This document shows positions 53,433-62,218 of a stretch of 64,000 nt of DNA, piece by piece (position 1 is the first letter of the stretch; the number at the start of each line of letters is the position of its first letter). Source of the stretch: Robiginitomaculum sp. (GTDB taxonomy: Bacteria > Pseudomonadota > Alphaproteobacteria > Caulobacterales > Maricaulaceae); assembly GCA_021776525.1 (NCBI GenBank), contig JAJFFT010000005.1:310001-374000 (forward strand), given 5' to 3'. Under the pieces are notes generated by a model. That model was not told the DNA's origin and did no database searches. It was given only the letters and a program-made list of their open reading frames with translations. The translations under genes were made by a program, and so were the position numbers.

Positions 53433-54121
53433 CTGATGCAACACTCGACACACCCTCAACACGCAGAATAACCGTACGCAGCCTGCACAAGGCTAGCGCC
53501 ATCGTGCTGTTAACATTTGTGTTTTTTCATCTTACAAACCATTTGAGCGGTCTGTTTGGCATACTAGTCTATAATGCGGTTCAGGACACGTTTCGGGTTG
53601 TTTACCGGTTTTTGCCTATTGAAATTCTGCTTTTGCTGATCATTTCAATGCAAGTTGTCTTTGGAGTGGTCTTGCTGGTCCGCTCTTTGCGCCGTGGCCG
53701 CCCAAAAGGGTTCTGGTCATGGGCCCAAGTCCTCTCTGGCGGTATATTTGCCTTTTTCATGGTCGAACATCTTTATGCGCTCTATATGGCGCGTATTAAA
53801 TTTGCTCTGGAGACAGACTTTTACTGGCCAGCTTCGGTGATGAGCGGCGCCCCCTTTACCTACTACTTTATCCCATATTATTTCCTCGGCGTACTGGCCA
53901 TCATGACACATATTGGTGTCGGCATGCGCTATTGGGCTATCGATGCGGGCCGCCCCGCTCTGGGTGATCGCCTTGGCTTTGGTTTTATGATTGCAGGCGC
54001 AGCCATAGGTGCAGCCATCATTCCCATGCTCACAGGCGCACTGTTCCCGATCGAGATGCCCCCGGAATGGCTGAACTATCTGCGCTATTTCCTTCCCGGT
54101 TACACACCAAACGCTGGATGA
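53429..54121 (+). CDS. Histidine-containing multi-pass membrane protein (possible cytochrome b fold)
   Basis: I do not recognise a named family with certainty. The 230-residue protein has about five or six membrane segments (residues 22-45, 62-84, 99-120, 145-166, 183-205). Histidines sit in or at the edge of segments: His20, His34 and His38 (FFHLTNHLSG), His114 (MVEHLYALYM) and His161 (IMTHIGVGM), a layout like haem-b-binding membrane subunits such as those of succinate dehydrogenase. ATGA overlap with the Rrf2 gene means the regulator and membrane protein are produced together. Haem binding and a redox or nitric-oxide role are inferences. Confidence 0.75.
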   Translation: MTDATLDTPSTRRITVRSLHKASAIVLLTFVFFHLTNHLSGLFGILVYNAVQDTFRVVYRFLPIEILLLLIISMQVVFGVVLLVRSLRRGRPKGFWSWAQVLSGGIFAFFMVEHLYALYMARIKFALETDFYWPASVMSGAPFTYYFIPYYFLGVLAIMTHIGVGMRYWAIDAGRPALGDRLGFGFMIAGAAIGAAIIPMLTGALFPIEMPPEWLNYLRYFLPGYTPNAG

Positions 54122-54294
54122 ATAGTGATTATGGATATGTGCCAGTCACAGCTTCGGCTTGCTGACTAGGTTGCCCGTCAAAGAAACACTTTGCCCAACC
54201 TTAAACGCCTACTGCAAGAGGGAGCTTGCAATAACCGGCACCATGCGTGACTTTGCGGGCTGAACGTTGGAAACGCCCCTTGGAGTGCCTTGTT

Positions 54295-55461
54295 ATGTCT
54301 TTGAATGAAACCCAGATTGCCACCTTGTCCCGTCAGGGTGTCGCGGCATTGCAAAGCGGCAAAGCCAGCGAGGCACGGAAGCATTTTGAAGACATTATCG
54401 CCGCAACGAAGAAAAGTCCCGGTGCTTATCTGGGCCTGGCCTATGCCTGCAATCAACTCAACGACGCCGAGGGCATGCAAAGCGCGTTGGAAAGCGTTCT
54501 GGATATGGAGCCGGCCAACATTCATGCACTCACGCTGAAGGCCGACTATCTGCAGATCAGTGGCCATAAACGCCAGGCTCTCGAATTTTATCAGGGCGCA
54601 CTGACCTCTGCATCACGCCTTGCGGTTGTTCCACAGGACATGCATGCCGGTCTTGAGCGCGCTCAGCGGGCGGTACAGGCCTCTGCGGCTGAATATGCAG
54701 ACTATATGACCAAAGCCATGCACGAAAAGGGCGTTGACCTTGCTCGCACCCACCCGCGCTTTGCCATGTCATTTGATCTGGCTATCGGCAAGCGGGAGCT
54801 GCACCTGCAACAACCATCGCGTTATTATTATCCTGAACTGCCTCAAATTCAGTTTTATGACAAAAACGACTTTGATTGGGCCAGCGATATAGAAGCGGCA
54901 ACCGATGATATACGTGAAGAGCTGATGGCGGTTCTGCGCGAAGATAGCGACTTTCCGCCCTATCTGGCAAACGTCGAAAGCGTTCCACACTTGAATGATC
55001 GGCAATTGATTGACAACCCAGCTTGGGGGGCGTTTTTTTTCTGGAAGAATGGGCCTTTTGACACAAATAATGCGGCACGATGTCCGAAAACACTGGCGGC
55101 TTTGGAAAAAGCCCCGCTGCCGCATATTACCAACCATACGCCGAGTGCTCTATTCTCTTTGCTCAAGGCCGAAACCCGTATCCCACCACATAATGGCATG
55201 TTGAATACACGCCTGATTTGCCATCTGCCGCTGATTGTTCCCAAAGATTGCGGCGCTTTGCGTGTCGGCAATGAGGAACGGCCATGGGTAGAGGGCGAAT
55301 TGATGATTTTTGATGATTCAATCCGTCATGAAGCTTGGAATGACAGCGGAAAAACCCGCGTAGTTCTGTTGTTTGACATCTGGCGGCCTGAGCTGTCTTT
55401 GGAAGAGCGCGAGCTGATCACCACCATGCTTGAATCAGCAGATGCGTATAACTCTGCCTGA
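54295..55461 (+). CDS. TPR-fused aspartyl/asparaginyl beta-hydroxylase family protein
   Basis: The protein (388 residues from the ATG at 54295, after TTGGAG) has about three tetratricopeptide repeats in residues 8-115 and a C-terminal Fe(II)/2-oxoglutarate oxygenase domain of AspH type. Metal ligands are predicted as His299 (RIPPHNGMLNTRL) and His345 (FDDSIRHEAWND). AspH enzymes use a two-histidine site without the carboxylate, consistent here. HLPLIVPKDCGALRVGNE is the 2-oxoglutarate side. The substrate is unknown and could be a protein or a lipid, because LpxO relatives share the fold. The 173-base upstream gap contains only a small TGCAAG/CTTGCA hairpin at 54213-54230. Confidence 0.88.
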   Translation: MSLNETQIATLSRQGVAALQSGKASEARKHFEDIIAATKKSPGAYLGLAYACNQLNDAEGMQSALESVLDMEPANIHALTLKADYLQISGHKRQALEFYQGALTSASRLAVVPQDMHAGLERAQRAVQASAAEYADYMTKAMHEKGVDLARTHPRFAMSFDLAIGKRELHLQQPSRYYYPELPQIQFYDKNDFDWASDIEAATDDIREELMAVLREDSDFPPYLANVESVPHLNDRQLIDNPAWGAFFFWKNGPFDTNNAARCPKTLAALEKAPLPHITNHTPSALFSLLKAETRIPPHNGMLNTRLICHLPLIVPKDCGALRVGNEERPWVEGELMIFDDSIRHEAWNDSGKTRVVLLFDIWRPELSLEERELITTMLESADAYNSA

Positions 55462-55693
55462 CGGAATTGCTTCTCTGACCCGACTTCACTGGCCTTTATC
55501 CGCCTGAGGTGAAAAATTGGTTTGCAATTCACTTGGATTTCGACTAATAGCGATCCCGGATTACGTCATCGCTCCCTTCTGAGGACACGACTTTGGAATT
55601 TCTACAAAGGTACCGGTCATTTTCGAACCTTCCTCTTATGTTTCTAAAGCTCAAAAACACCTTCACACACGGACTTTTACGAATTCTTTTTTT

Positions 55694-55715
55694 CCCAATT
55701 CGTTGGGATTTTTTT
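55694..55715 (+). terminator. Terminator-like hairpin with TTCG loop in the cspA leader
   Basis: CCCAA (55694-55698), loop TTCG, TTGGG (55703-55707), then A and seven T bases, ending 30 bases before the cspA ATG. The TTCG tetraloop is unusually stable in RNA. It may terminate transcription from upstream or act as an attenuator or cold-sensitive element in the cspA leader. Confidence 0.6.
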
Positions 55716-55745
55716 GTGCAGTATAGAAATTAAGGAAACTGACAA

Positions 55746-55952
55746 ATGGCAAACGGTACAGTCAAATGGTTTAACGCCACCAAAGGTTATGGTTTTATTG
55801 CTCCCGATGATGGTGGAAAAGACGTGTTTGTACACATTTCTGCCCTCGAACAAGCTGGCATTGCCGGCCTGAATGACGGACAGAAAGTCAGCTATGAAAT
55901 CACCAGCAACCGTGGCAAAGACGCTGCGTCCAACGTGCAACTGCTCGACTAA
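55746..55952 (+). CDS. cspA: Cold-shock protein (CspA family)
   Basis: This 68-residue single cold-shock domain binds single-stranded RNA and DNA and melts RNA structure. The RNA-binding motifs are KGYGFIAPDD (RNP1 type) and DVFVHISAL (RNP2 type), after the usual MANGTVKWFNATKG start. TTAAGGA gives a strong ribosome site. The 284-base upstream region has no other gene and probably includes a long leader, as is common for cold-shock genes, with a hairpin close to the start codon. A GC-rich terminator follows. The gene symbol denotes the family only. Confidence 0.95.
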   Translation: MANGTVKWFNATKGYGFIAPDDGGKDVFVHISALEQAGIAGLNDGQKVSYEITSNRGKDAASNVQLLD

Positions 55953-56002
55953 TACGAGCTAGCACCGCGAAGAGGATCACACCTCTTTGGTGACAGTATC
56001 TT

Positions 56003-56040
56003 GAACGCGCGCAAGCCTTCTGGTTTGCGCGCGTTCTTGT
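56003..56040. terminator. Strong hairpin terminator between cspA and the amidase gene
   Basis: The arms 56003-56017 and 56022-56036 pair over 15 positions with a single G-T wobble, around a TTCT loop, followed by TTGTATTC. It lies 51 bases after cspA and 20 bases before the end of the convergent amidase gene, so it can serve both directions, although T runs are weak on each side. Confidence 0.75.
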
Positions 56041-56055
56041 ATTCAAAGCCAAAAA

Positions 56056-57525
56056 CTATGCTGGCGGAGCGACAAACCCGCCATACACCCGGCCCAATTT
56101 TTCAGCAAAGTCCATACAGCTTTTATCGTGCAGATAAGGCCCAACAATTTGAACCGCTGCTGGTAATCCATCTGATGATAGCCCAAGCGGCGCAACTGTT
56201 GCCGGAAGATAGCTTGCACCGGCAAGTCCAGGCCAGACAAAGAGATCCAGATAGCTGCGTGTGACCCCATCAATATCCAGCTTGCGTTTAACGACACTGC
56301 CCTTGGTCACATGTGGAAAAGCATTAGTGGGCAAAACAGGCATGAGCACAATATCGTAATCTTTGAAGAACGTATCCCAACTGGCCCGTAAATGTGCCCG
56401 TGCTTCGTTTTTCTCTATCCACTCTTTGGCCTGCTGTGTGGCGCCTTGTGCATAATCGGCCAAAGCCTCAGGAACCATGCCGAACTTGGCCGCAATTTTC
56501 AGTAAAGGCAGGGCCTTGCCCAGTTGCGAAAATGTCTGGGGCGGCAGCCCTGCTGCGGCAACTGCCGCCAACAGGCTGAAATAGATATCATGACTGCGTT
56601 CCATGGAAAACGACGGCCGGGCTTTGCGATCAACTTTAACTCCGGCCTTTTCAAGGGCATCGGCCATGTCTTCCAGTTTATCACGCAAAGCCCCCTGAAC
56701 AGGGCAATATGGATCATCCAGCCAACAGGCGACGCGATAATCCTTCAATGCCTTGTGCCGCGCCTTTGGCAGCTTCATTGACCATGCTGCGGCCTCTCGT
56801 TCACTCGGTCCAGCCAATACGTCCATGGCCAGCATCAGATCCTGTGCACTGCGCGCCAAAGGCCCAGCCACTGCCAGATCGGCTTCGCTGAGCGTGCCCG
56901 GTGGCCCTGGTACATGGCCCGCCATGGGTATGGTGCGAAAGCTGGGCTTGTGTCCGTAAACACCGCACATGGCCGCTGGCACACGTATTGAGCCTGCCAG
57001 ATCACTACCCAGCTCCAAAGGTGTCATTCGTGTTGCAAGCGCGGCTGCGGCGCCGCCAGAAGACCCACCGGCGGTGCGCGTTGCATCCCAGGGGTTATGC
57101 GTTTTCCCAAACAATGGGTTGTCGGTCTGAATATCAGCGGCATAGGCTGGCAAATTGGTTTTCCCAAAAACAATGGCACCGGCGGCTTTGAGCCGCGCCA
57201 CAGGGGCGGCGTCCGTTTTTGGAACATGATCTTCGTATTCCTGCGCCCCGGCCGTGGTGCGCAGCCCCTCGGTCTCCCAGCTATCTTTGATGGTCATTGG
57301 AAGTCCATGTAATGGCCCCCAATATTGGCCTTTGGCCAAGGCCGCATCGGCCTCTTTGGCGCGCGCCATGGCCCGATCTTCATCCAGCGTCACAACGGCG
57401 TTTACGGCATCATTGCGTGCGCTAACCTGATCTAGGTGGGCTTGTAACACCTCTACAGAACTTATCTTTTTGGATTTAATGTCTTTGATCAGCGCGGTTG
57501 CGCTTTTATCGGTCGGAGACGCCAT
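56056..57525 (-). CDS. Amidase (amidase-signature family)
   Basis: This 488-residue serine hydrolase of the amidase-signature family begins at the ATG complementary to 57523-57525, after AAGGG. Twelve further codons upstream are less likely. The Ser-Ser-Lys triad is visible: the Lys in GLPMTIKDSWET, the first Ser in TAGGSSGGAAAALATR and the nucleophile in LGSDLAGSIRVPA. The family includes indoleacetamide and fatty-acid amide hydrolases and GatA. No gatB or gatC is nearby and the C-terminal half does not look like GatA, so it is a catabolic amidase of unknown substrate. Confidence 0.88.
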   Translation of the reverse strand: MASPTDKSATALIKDIKSKKISSVEVLQAHLDQVSARNDAVNAVVTLDEDRAMARAKEADAALAKGQYWGPLHGLPMTIKDSWETEGLRTTAGAQEYEDHVPKTDAAPVARLKAAGAIVFGKTNLPAYAADIQTDNPLFGKTHNPWDATRTAGGSSGGAAAALATRMTPLELGSDLAGSIRVPAAMCGVYGHKPSFRTIPMAGHVPGPPGTLSEADLAVAGPLARSAQDLMLAMDVLAGPSEREAAAWSMKLPKARHKALKDYRVACWLDDPYCPVQGALRDKLEDMADALEKAGVKVDRKARPSFSMERSHDIYFSLLAAVAAAGLPPQTFSQLGKALPLLKIAAKFGMVPEALADYAQGATQQAKEWIEKNEARAHLRASWDTFFKDYDIVLMPVLPTNAFPHVTKGSVVKRKLDIDGVTRSYLDLFVWPGLAGASYLPATVAPLGLSSDGLPAAVQIVGPYLHDKSCMDFAEKLGRVYGGFVAPPA

Positions 57526-57690
57526 AGATTTACCCTTTTCTCTTTGCACCAAGTGTTGCAAATAAAGTCGGGGGCTGAAAAGAACTTATTTTATATTCTG
57601 GTAAAAATCACACTGCGGCGCAATGTCTCTGGTCATAGCCACCTGTTACCCCCATATTCATAAGGCAAGCTTGCAACCCCGGAGGATATG

Positions 57691-58179
57691 ATGAAATTCA
57701 AAACCATTATTGCCGCCATCAATGTTGATGATGATCTGGCGTCGGGTGTGCTGCATACAGCAGCCATGCTGGCAAAGCGTGACAATGCCGCGCTTTGGAT
57801 CGTCGATGTGTGGCCCGACCTGCAATACGCTATGACGACGGGGATCGCCGACCCTCTTGGGGCCACGGCGATGCTGCCATCAGAGGCCAATCTAGAAGCT
57901 GATCGCAAAGCCAAGGCTGCACGACGTGACGAGCTGGAAAAAACGGCTACAGAGCTTTACTCAAAAGCCCAAGGGCTGGTTCTGGATGGTGACCCTGCCG
58001 ATCAGGTTGCAGAGTTTGCACGAGAAAAAGACGCGGACCTTATCGTTGTAGGCACGCATCAAAAAGGAGCCTGGAAAGCTTTGCTGGACGGGGCGATATC
58101 GCGTGATATCGCGCGCGAAGCCCCATGCGCGATTTTCCTGGTTCCAAAATCGTTTGCGGAAAAAATTACCAGCGGCTGA
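57691..58179 (+). CDS. Universal stress protein (single Usp domain)
   Basis: This 162-residue Usp protein starts at the second of two adjacent ATG codons (57691), which leaves five bases after GGAGG. The first ATG leaves only two. It has KFKTIIAAINVDDDLASGV, the ADLIVVGTHQKG segment and the nucleotide-binding tail GAISRDIAREAPCAIFLVP, corresponding to the ATP-binding GX2GX9G(S/T) motif in a modified form. Its insertion KAKAARRDELEKTATELY is helical. The role is stress survival, with unknown triggers. It converges on the next gene with two bases between. Confidence 0.86.
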   Translation: MKFKTIIAAINVDDDLASGVLHTAAMLAKRDNAALWIVDVWPDLQYAMTTGIADPLGATAMLPSEANLEADRKAKAARRDELEKTATELYSKAQGLVLDGDPADQVAEFAREKDADLIVVGTHQKGAWKALLDGAISRDIAREAPCAIFLVPKSFAEKITSG

Positions 58180-58181
58180 TT

Positions 58182-58622
58182 TTATGCGGTGTTGGCGTCT
58201 TTATGTTCTGCATGAACAACAACACTTTTTAGACTGCCCAGAGCCGAACGAAGCCCAACCCGGCCTAGACGTTCTGTCGCATTACTGGCATTTGTCATGA
58301 TGCTCTGCACAAGGTCCAATGTCATTACATCTGAAAGGTTTGTTGTTGCCAGAGTTGCAATCAACCAGTCCTCGGCCCCTTCTTTGACCGTATCTTGTTC
58401 AGGCTCCAACACATGCCTTTGAACTTCTTGCGTAACAATATGGCGCCACCCCAGGTCTGCGCCGCTAAACAAGGCGCTGGCGCCCAGTAGGCGTTCGGCC
58501 TCTTCCCGGTTGATCGGTGATGATCCGACAATACCCTTTGCCAGAGCCCCCGCTTCATTTTGGCTCATGGGAGAAAATTTCCCATAATGTTCAATGATTT
58601 TGTCGGCGCGTGTGGTGTCCAT
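58182..58622 (-). CDS. Uncharacterised soluble protein
   Basis: I do not recognise this 146-residue protein. It has no signal peptide or membrane segment and looks helical and acidic. It begins MDTTRADKIIEHYGKFSPMS and later has EEAERLLGASALFSGADLG and LVQSIMTNASNATERLG. The start at 58622 follows AGGAG seven bases upstream. A longer frame to 58637 would include that ribosome site. It ends two bases from the stop of the universal stress gene on the other strand. Confidence 0.6.
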   Translation of the reverse strand: MDTTRADKIIEHYGKFSPMSQNEAGALAKGIVGSSPINREEAERLLGASALFSGADLGWRHIVTQEVQRHVLEPEQDTVKEGAEDWLIATLATTNLSDVMTLDLVQSIMTNASNATERLGRVGLRSALGSLKSVVVHAEHKDANTA

Positions 58623-58810
58623 AACGAGGCTCCTCAATCTGACCTATAATGCACCACAGCATGGTTACGAAGACGTTAGCAAAACAAGCAAGCATGCGCG
58701 GCCTCCTAATGTGCCATACACGTTTGCATGGTCAGTATGCTCTGGAACATCACAGTCACACTGATAAAGGTAGCCCATTACTTGGTTTTAAATAAAAAGT
58801 GGAGAGTGCA

Positions 58811-59203
58811 ATGACCGTAGAGCTTTGGATGCTTTTAGGTGTGGTTTTGGTGTTTTTTGTTGTGAATGCAGCTCAGGCCTTATTGGGGGTTCGGATAATC
58901 GGGCTTGCCAAGGGATTGGGGAACCGAGCCGATGATCCTGTTCAGTTTCCGGGCGCGGCCGGTCGCGCTCAACGCACTGTGCGCAATCATGTTGAAGGTC
59001 TGGTAATCTTTGCGCCGATGGTACTTGTTGCGGCGCAAGCCGGGATAAGCAATGCCCTAACGGTTATGGCGGCACAGGTGTTTTTCTATAGCCGCATAGC
59101 CCATGCTACCTTTTATATTCTCGGAATAACCTATGTCCGCTCATTGGCATTCTTGATTGGCTTGGCCAGTATTTTAATGTTCGCCAAAGGTGCGTTTTTC
59201 TAG
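58811..59203 (+). CDS. MAPEG family membrane protein
   Basis: This 130-residue protein has four predicted membrane helices (residues 3-27, 55-78, 82-102 and 106-128) and the MAPEG-type motifs AGRAQRTVRNHVEGLVIFAP and FYSRIAHATFYILG. The eukaryotic members are membrane glutathione transferases and eicosanoid enzymes. Bacterial roles are mostly unknown. The ATG at 58811 follows GGAGAG at good spacing. It converges on the carboxyltransferase gene ten bases away. Confidence 0.88.
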   Translation: MTVELWMLLGVVLVFFVVNAAQALLGVRIIGLAKGLGNRADDPVQFPGAAGRAQRTVRNHVEGLVIFAPMVLVAAQAGISNALTVMAAQVFFYSRIAHATFYILGITYVRSLAFLIGLASILMFAKGAFF

Positions 59204-59213
59204 GAAAACAATA

Positions 59214-60746
59214 CTATAGCGGAATGTTATCATGTTTTTTCCACGGATTGCTCAGTTCCTTATTTCGTAAGGTTCTGAGCGATCGTACCACACGCCGGCG
59301 TGTGGAATGCGGCATGATGACATCATCGATATAGCCGCGTTGTGCCGCAATAAACGGATTGGCGAAGTTGTCTTCATACTCTTTGGTTCGGGCGGCAATC
59401 TTGTCTGGATCACCGGCTTCGCCTCTAAATATAATCTCAACGGCCCCTTTTGCCCCCATAACCGCGATTTCGGCGCTGGGCCATGCATAATTGACATCGC
59501 CGCGTAAGTGTTTGGACGCCATAACGTCATAGGCTCCGCCATAAGCCTTGCGCGTTATAACGGTGATTTTGGGTACCGTTGCCTCTGCATAGGCAAAAAG
59601 CAGTTTGGCGCCATGCTTGATCAAACCGCCGGCTTCCTGTTTGGTTCCAGGCAAAAATCCTGGCACATCAACAAACGTTACAAGAGGAATTTCAAAAGCA
59701 TCACAAAACCGCACGAACCGCGCCGCCTTTTTACTGGCATCAATATCAAGAACCCCAGCCAGCACCATGGGTTGATTGGCCACAAAACCAACTGTACGCC
59801 CCTCAAGACGTCCAAACGCCGTGATGATGTTGGCTCCAAACTCTGGCATGATTTCAAACAAATCACCTTCATCTGCAACAGTCGCCACCAATTCCTTCAT
59901 GTCATAAGGCATGTTGGGGTTGGCGGGAATCAACGTGTCCAGCACCGGCGCCAGTCGTTCAGCCTCATCATAGCTGGGCCAGTCAGGCGGGGTTTCGCGA
60001 TTGCTGGATGGAAGAAAACTGATCAGGCGTCGAACCTGTGTCAGGGCTTCAAAATCATTATCAAAAGCGCCTTCGGCAACGCCAGAGACTTTAGCATGCA
60101 TTTTTGCGCCGCCTAATTCCTCATGGGTGACAACCTCATTGGTAACTGTTTTAACGACTTCTGGTCCTGTCACATAAAGATAAGACGTATCACGGACCAT
60201 AAAGATAAAATCAGTCATGGCCGGAGAATAGACATCACCACCGGCACATGGCCCCATAATGACCGAGATTTGTGGAATGACGCCAGAAGCCAGCACATTG
60301 CGTTGAAAAACTTCGGCATAGCCGCCAAGCGCATCGACGCCTTCCTGAATACGCGCACCGCCAGCATCAAAAAGGCCAATAATTGGTGCGCCATTTTTCA
60401 GCGCCATATCTTGAACTTTGCAGATTTTTTGGGCATGAGCCAGCGAAAGCGAGCCACCCATCACGGTAAAGTCTTTGGCAAAGACATAGACCAGACGGCC
60501 ATTGATGGTGCCCTGCCCCGTAACAACGCCGTCACCGGGAACTTTTTTATCCGCCATCCCAAAATCATGGCAACGGTGTTCGACAAACATATCGTATTCT
60601 TCAAAACTGTCTTCATCGAGCAGGATTTCAAGCCGCTCGCGCGCCGTCAACTTGCCTTTGGCATGCTGTTTTTCAATCCGGGCTAAACCGCCGCCTTCTT
60701 GCGCAGAGGCGCGTCGGCTTTCCAACTCATCCAGTATATGCTTCAT
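59214..60746 (-). CDS. pccB: Acyl-CoA carboxylase carboxyltransferase (propionyl-CoA carboxylase beta-like)
   Basis: This subunit transfers carboxyl from biotin to an acyl-CoA, most likely propionyl-CoA, feeding methylmalonyl-CoA into the TCA cycle. The ATG complementary to 60744-60746 gives 510 residues ([20 protein letters not shown]) after AAGGAAA. A 54-codon extension upstream overlaps the divergent lipoprotein gene. Family motifs include [64 protein letters not shown] and [14 protein letters not shown]. No biotinylated alpha subunit is encoded nearby. Substrate choice (propionyl rather than another acyl-CoA) is inferred. Confidence 0.9.
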   Translation of the reverse strand: MKHILDELESRRASAQEGGGLARIEKQHAKGKLTARERLEILLDEDSFEEYDMFVEHRCHDFGMADKKVPGDGVVTGQGTINGRLVYVFAKDFTVMGGSLSLAHAQKICKVQDMALKNGAPIIGLFDAGGARIQEGVDALGGYAEVFQRNVLASGVIPQISVIMGPCAGGDVYSPAMTDFIFMVRDTSYLYVTGPEVVKTVTNEVVTHEELGGAKMHAKVSGVAEGAFDNDFEALTQVRRLISFLPSSNRETPPDWPSYDEAERLAPVLDTLIPANPNMPYDMKELVATVADEGDLFEIMPEFGANIITAFGRLEGRTVGFVANQPMVLAGVLDIDASKKAARFVRFCDAFEIPLVTFVDVPGFLPGTKQEAGGLIKHGAKLLFAYAEATVPKITVITRKAYGGAYDVMASKHLRGDVNYAWPSAEIAVMGAKGAVEIIFRGEAGDPDKIAARTKEYEDNFANPFIAAQRGYIDDVIMPHSTRRRVVRSLRTLRNKELSNPWKKHDNIPL

Positions 60747-60876
60747 CGCGTTTCCTTTGCTTATCCGGTTATACCCATAAATGCAGCCTTTGAAAGGGTG
60801 CATTACGTCACCTTGTGCGTCCTGTACAAGATACGTATTGTAAGGTTGGGGCGCAGAGCAGAGTGAACACAAAACT

Positions 60877-61608
60877 ATGAAATACCTCGTTTTAAAACGC
60901 TTAACCAAGGCTTTGATTTACATTGGTGTAACAACCAGTCTCATAGCTTGTGCATCATCAAATGCTCCTGCGCCTGTGACACAAAAGTCTGGCCCATTGG
61001 TTATCCATGATAAAAAAGCCCGCCTTGAGGCTGAACGCAGAAAAAACCTGCCCCCGGGTGCTGAAGACAGCAATGCCCTGTCACAAACGCGCCAAGGCCT
61101 GCCCGGCGCAGTCTCTTCGCCCTTAAAAGACCTCAATATCAGAAAGCCAGTTCCACCGGATACACTTGAAAAGCTGGGCTATGTCTACACTGTTAATCGC
61201 GGCCTGAATTGTAGGGAAATAGCCCGCCAGATTGAAATTCTTGACGGCGCACTGGGTGAGCTGGATACAGATATACTGGCCGCACAGGAAATCGCCCGCA
61301 GAAACACCAGCACCAGCGAAACCACATTGGATGTGATCGGCGGCATTGCCAGCTCGATCATCCCTCTACGCCCCGTTGTGCGCACCGTCACCGGAGCCCG
61401 CAAAGCCAAAAAGCATTATGACGAGCGCTTTGATAATGGCCGACGTCGCAGGGCATTTTTAAAAGGCTATGGATTGGCGAAAAAATGCAAACCGCCAGCG
61501 GCACCGCTGATTACTTATGCCCCCAATTGGGGCAAAGGCAAACCAGCGCCGGCTCCAACCCACAATAGAAGCTGGAAAGATAGTTATGTCCCCCCAGAAG
61601 GGCGCTGA
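60877..61608 (+). CDS. Putative lipoprotein of unknown function
   Basis: This 243-residue protein has a lipoprotein signal with lipobox ([12 protein letters not shown]), so Cys25 would be lipidated. The mature part has a basic helical region ([19 protein letters not shown]), then [20 protein letters not shown], a Gly/Ile-rich hydrophobic stretch ([17 protein letters not shown]), and [17 protein letters not shown] before a Pro-rich tail. Its plan resembles the next gene: an early Cys with a helix, a glycine-rich stretch, and a late Cys after an aromatic-rich helix. The family is not recognised. Confidence 0.7.
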   Translation: MKYLVLKRLTKALIYIGVTTSLIACASSNAPAPVTQKSGPLVIHDKKARLEAERRKNLPPGAEDSNALSQTRQGLPGAVSSPLKDLNIRKPVPPDTLEKLGYVYTVNRGLNCREIARQIEILDGALGELDTDILAAQEIARRNTSTSETTLDVIGGIASSIIPLRPVVRTVTGARKAKKHYDERFDNGRRRRAFLKGYGLAKKCKPPAAPLITYAPNWGKGKPAPAPTHNRSWKDSYVPPEGR

Positions 61609-61711
61609 AGTGTTTTGACAGTCCCTTCACCCCGCAGGGTGAAGATTTGGCCCCCAAGCCAGATTACCGTGCAGCTTCATACCAAGCGTATTCTGCTTTA
61701 TGGGGACCATT

Positions 61712-62215
61712 ATGAAATTACGGACTTTACTTATTTGCACCATGAGCGTGGCGGCACTGGCATCAACCGCGCAAGCCAAGAAAAACAAAGGGCCTATGCC
61801 AGAACCTGTACAACCCATTGTTCTGGGCGACACTAGAATGGATTGCGATAAACTGGCCGCCGAAGCATCCAATATGCAGGCCATTTTGGGCGGCGCACCG
61901 GAAGCCGGTGTTTTTGGAGGCGATATGGCCGCCAGAATCGGTGAAACCGCGATCAGTCAGGGAATTCTTCACTCTGGCATGGCCAGCAAGCTGGGCGGAC
62001 GCGCCGGTGGTGCAATCAGCCTTCTGGGACGGGCTGCCAAGGATTCAGGCAAGCGCCGTGCAGCAGAAGAAGCAGCACGCAAGGAATCTGCGCAAAAACG
62101 CTGGTACTACATTGTTGGCCTTTATCAAGGCGGACGTTGTGACCAGGCCCCTGCGCCCGCAGTTGCGACTTCGCAGGCACAAGACGCTGCGCCGGCTGTA
62201 GAAGCCGCCGATTAA
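61712..62215 (+). CDS. Exported protein of unknown function, related in plan to its upstream neighbour
   Basis: This 167-residue protein from the ATG at 61712 has a signal peptide (MKLRTLLICTMSVAALASTAQA). An in-frame ATG four codons earlier is less well placed relative to the GGGGA ribosome site. The mature part has MDCDKLAAEASNMQAILGG, a Gly/Ala-rich amphipathic run (LGGRAGGAISLLGRAAKDSG), a basic helix and RWYYIVGLYQGGRCDQ, then an Ala/Pro tail. The paired Cys and glycine-zipper-like middle parallel the lipoprotein 103 bases upstream. It converges on tgt with three bases between. Confidence 0.68.
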   Translation: MKLRTLLICTMSVAALASTAQAKKNKGPMPEPVQPIVLGDTRMDCDKLAAEASNMQAILGGAPEAGVFGGDMAARIGETAISQGILHSGMASKLGGRAGGAISLLGRAAKDSGKRRAAEEAARKESAQKRWYYIVGLYQGGRCDQAPAPAVATSQAQDAAPAVEAAD

Positions 62216-62218
62216 AGT

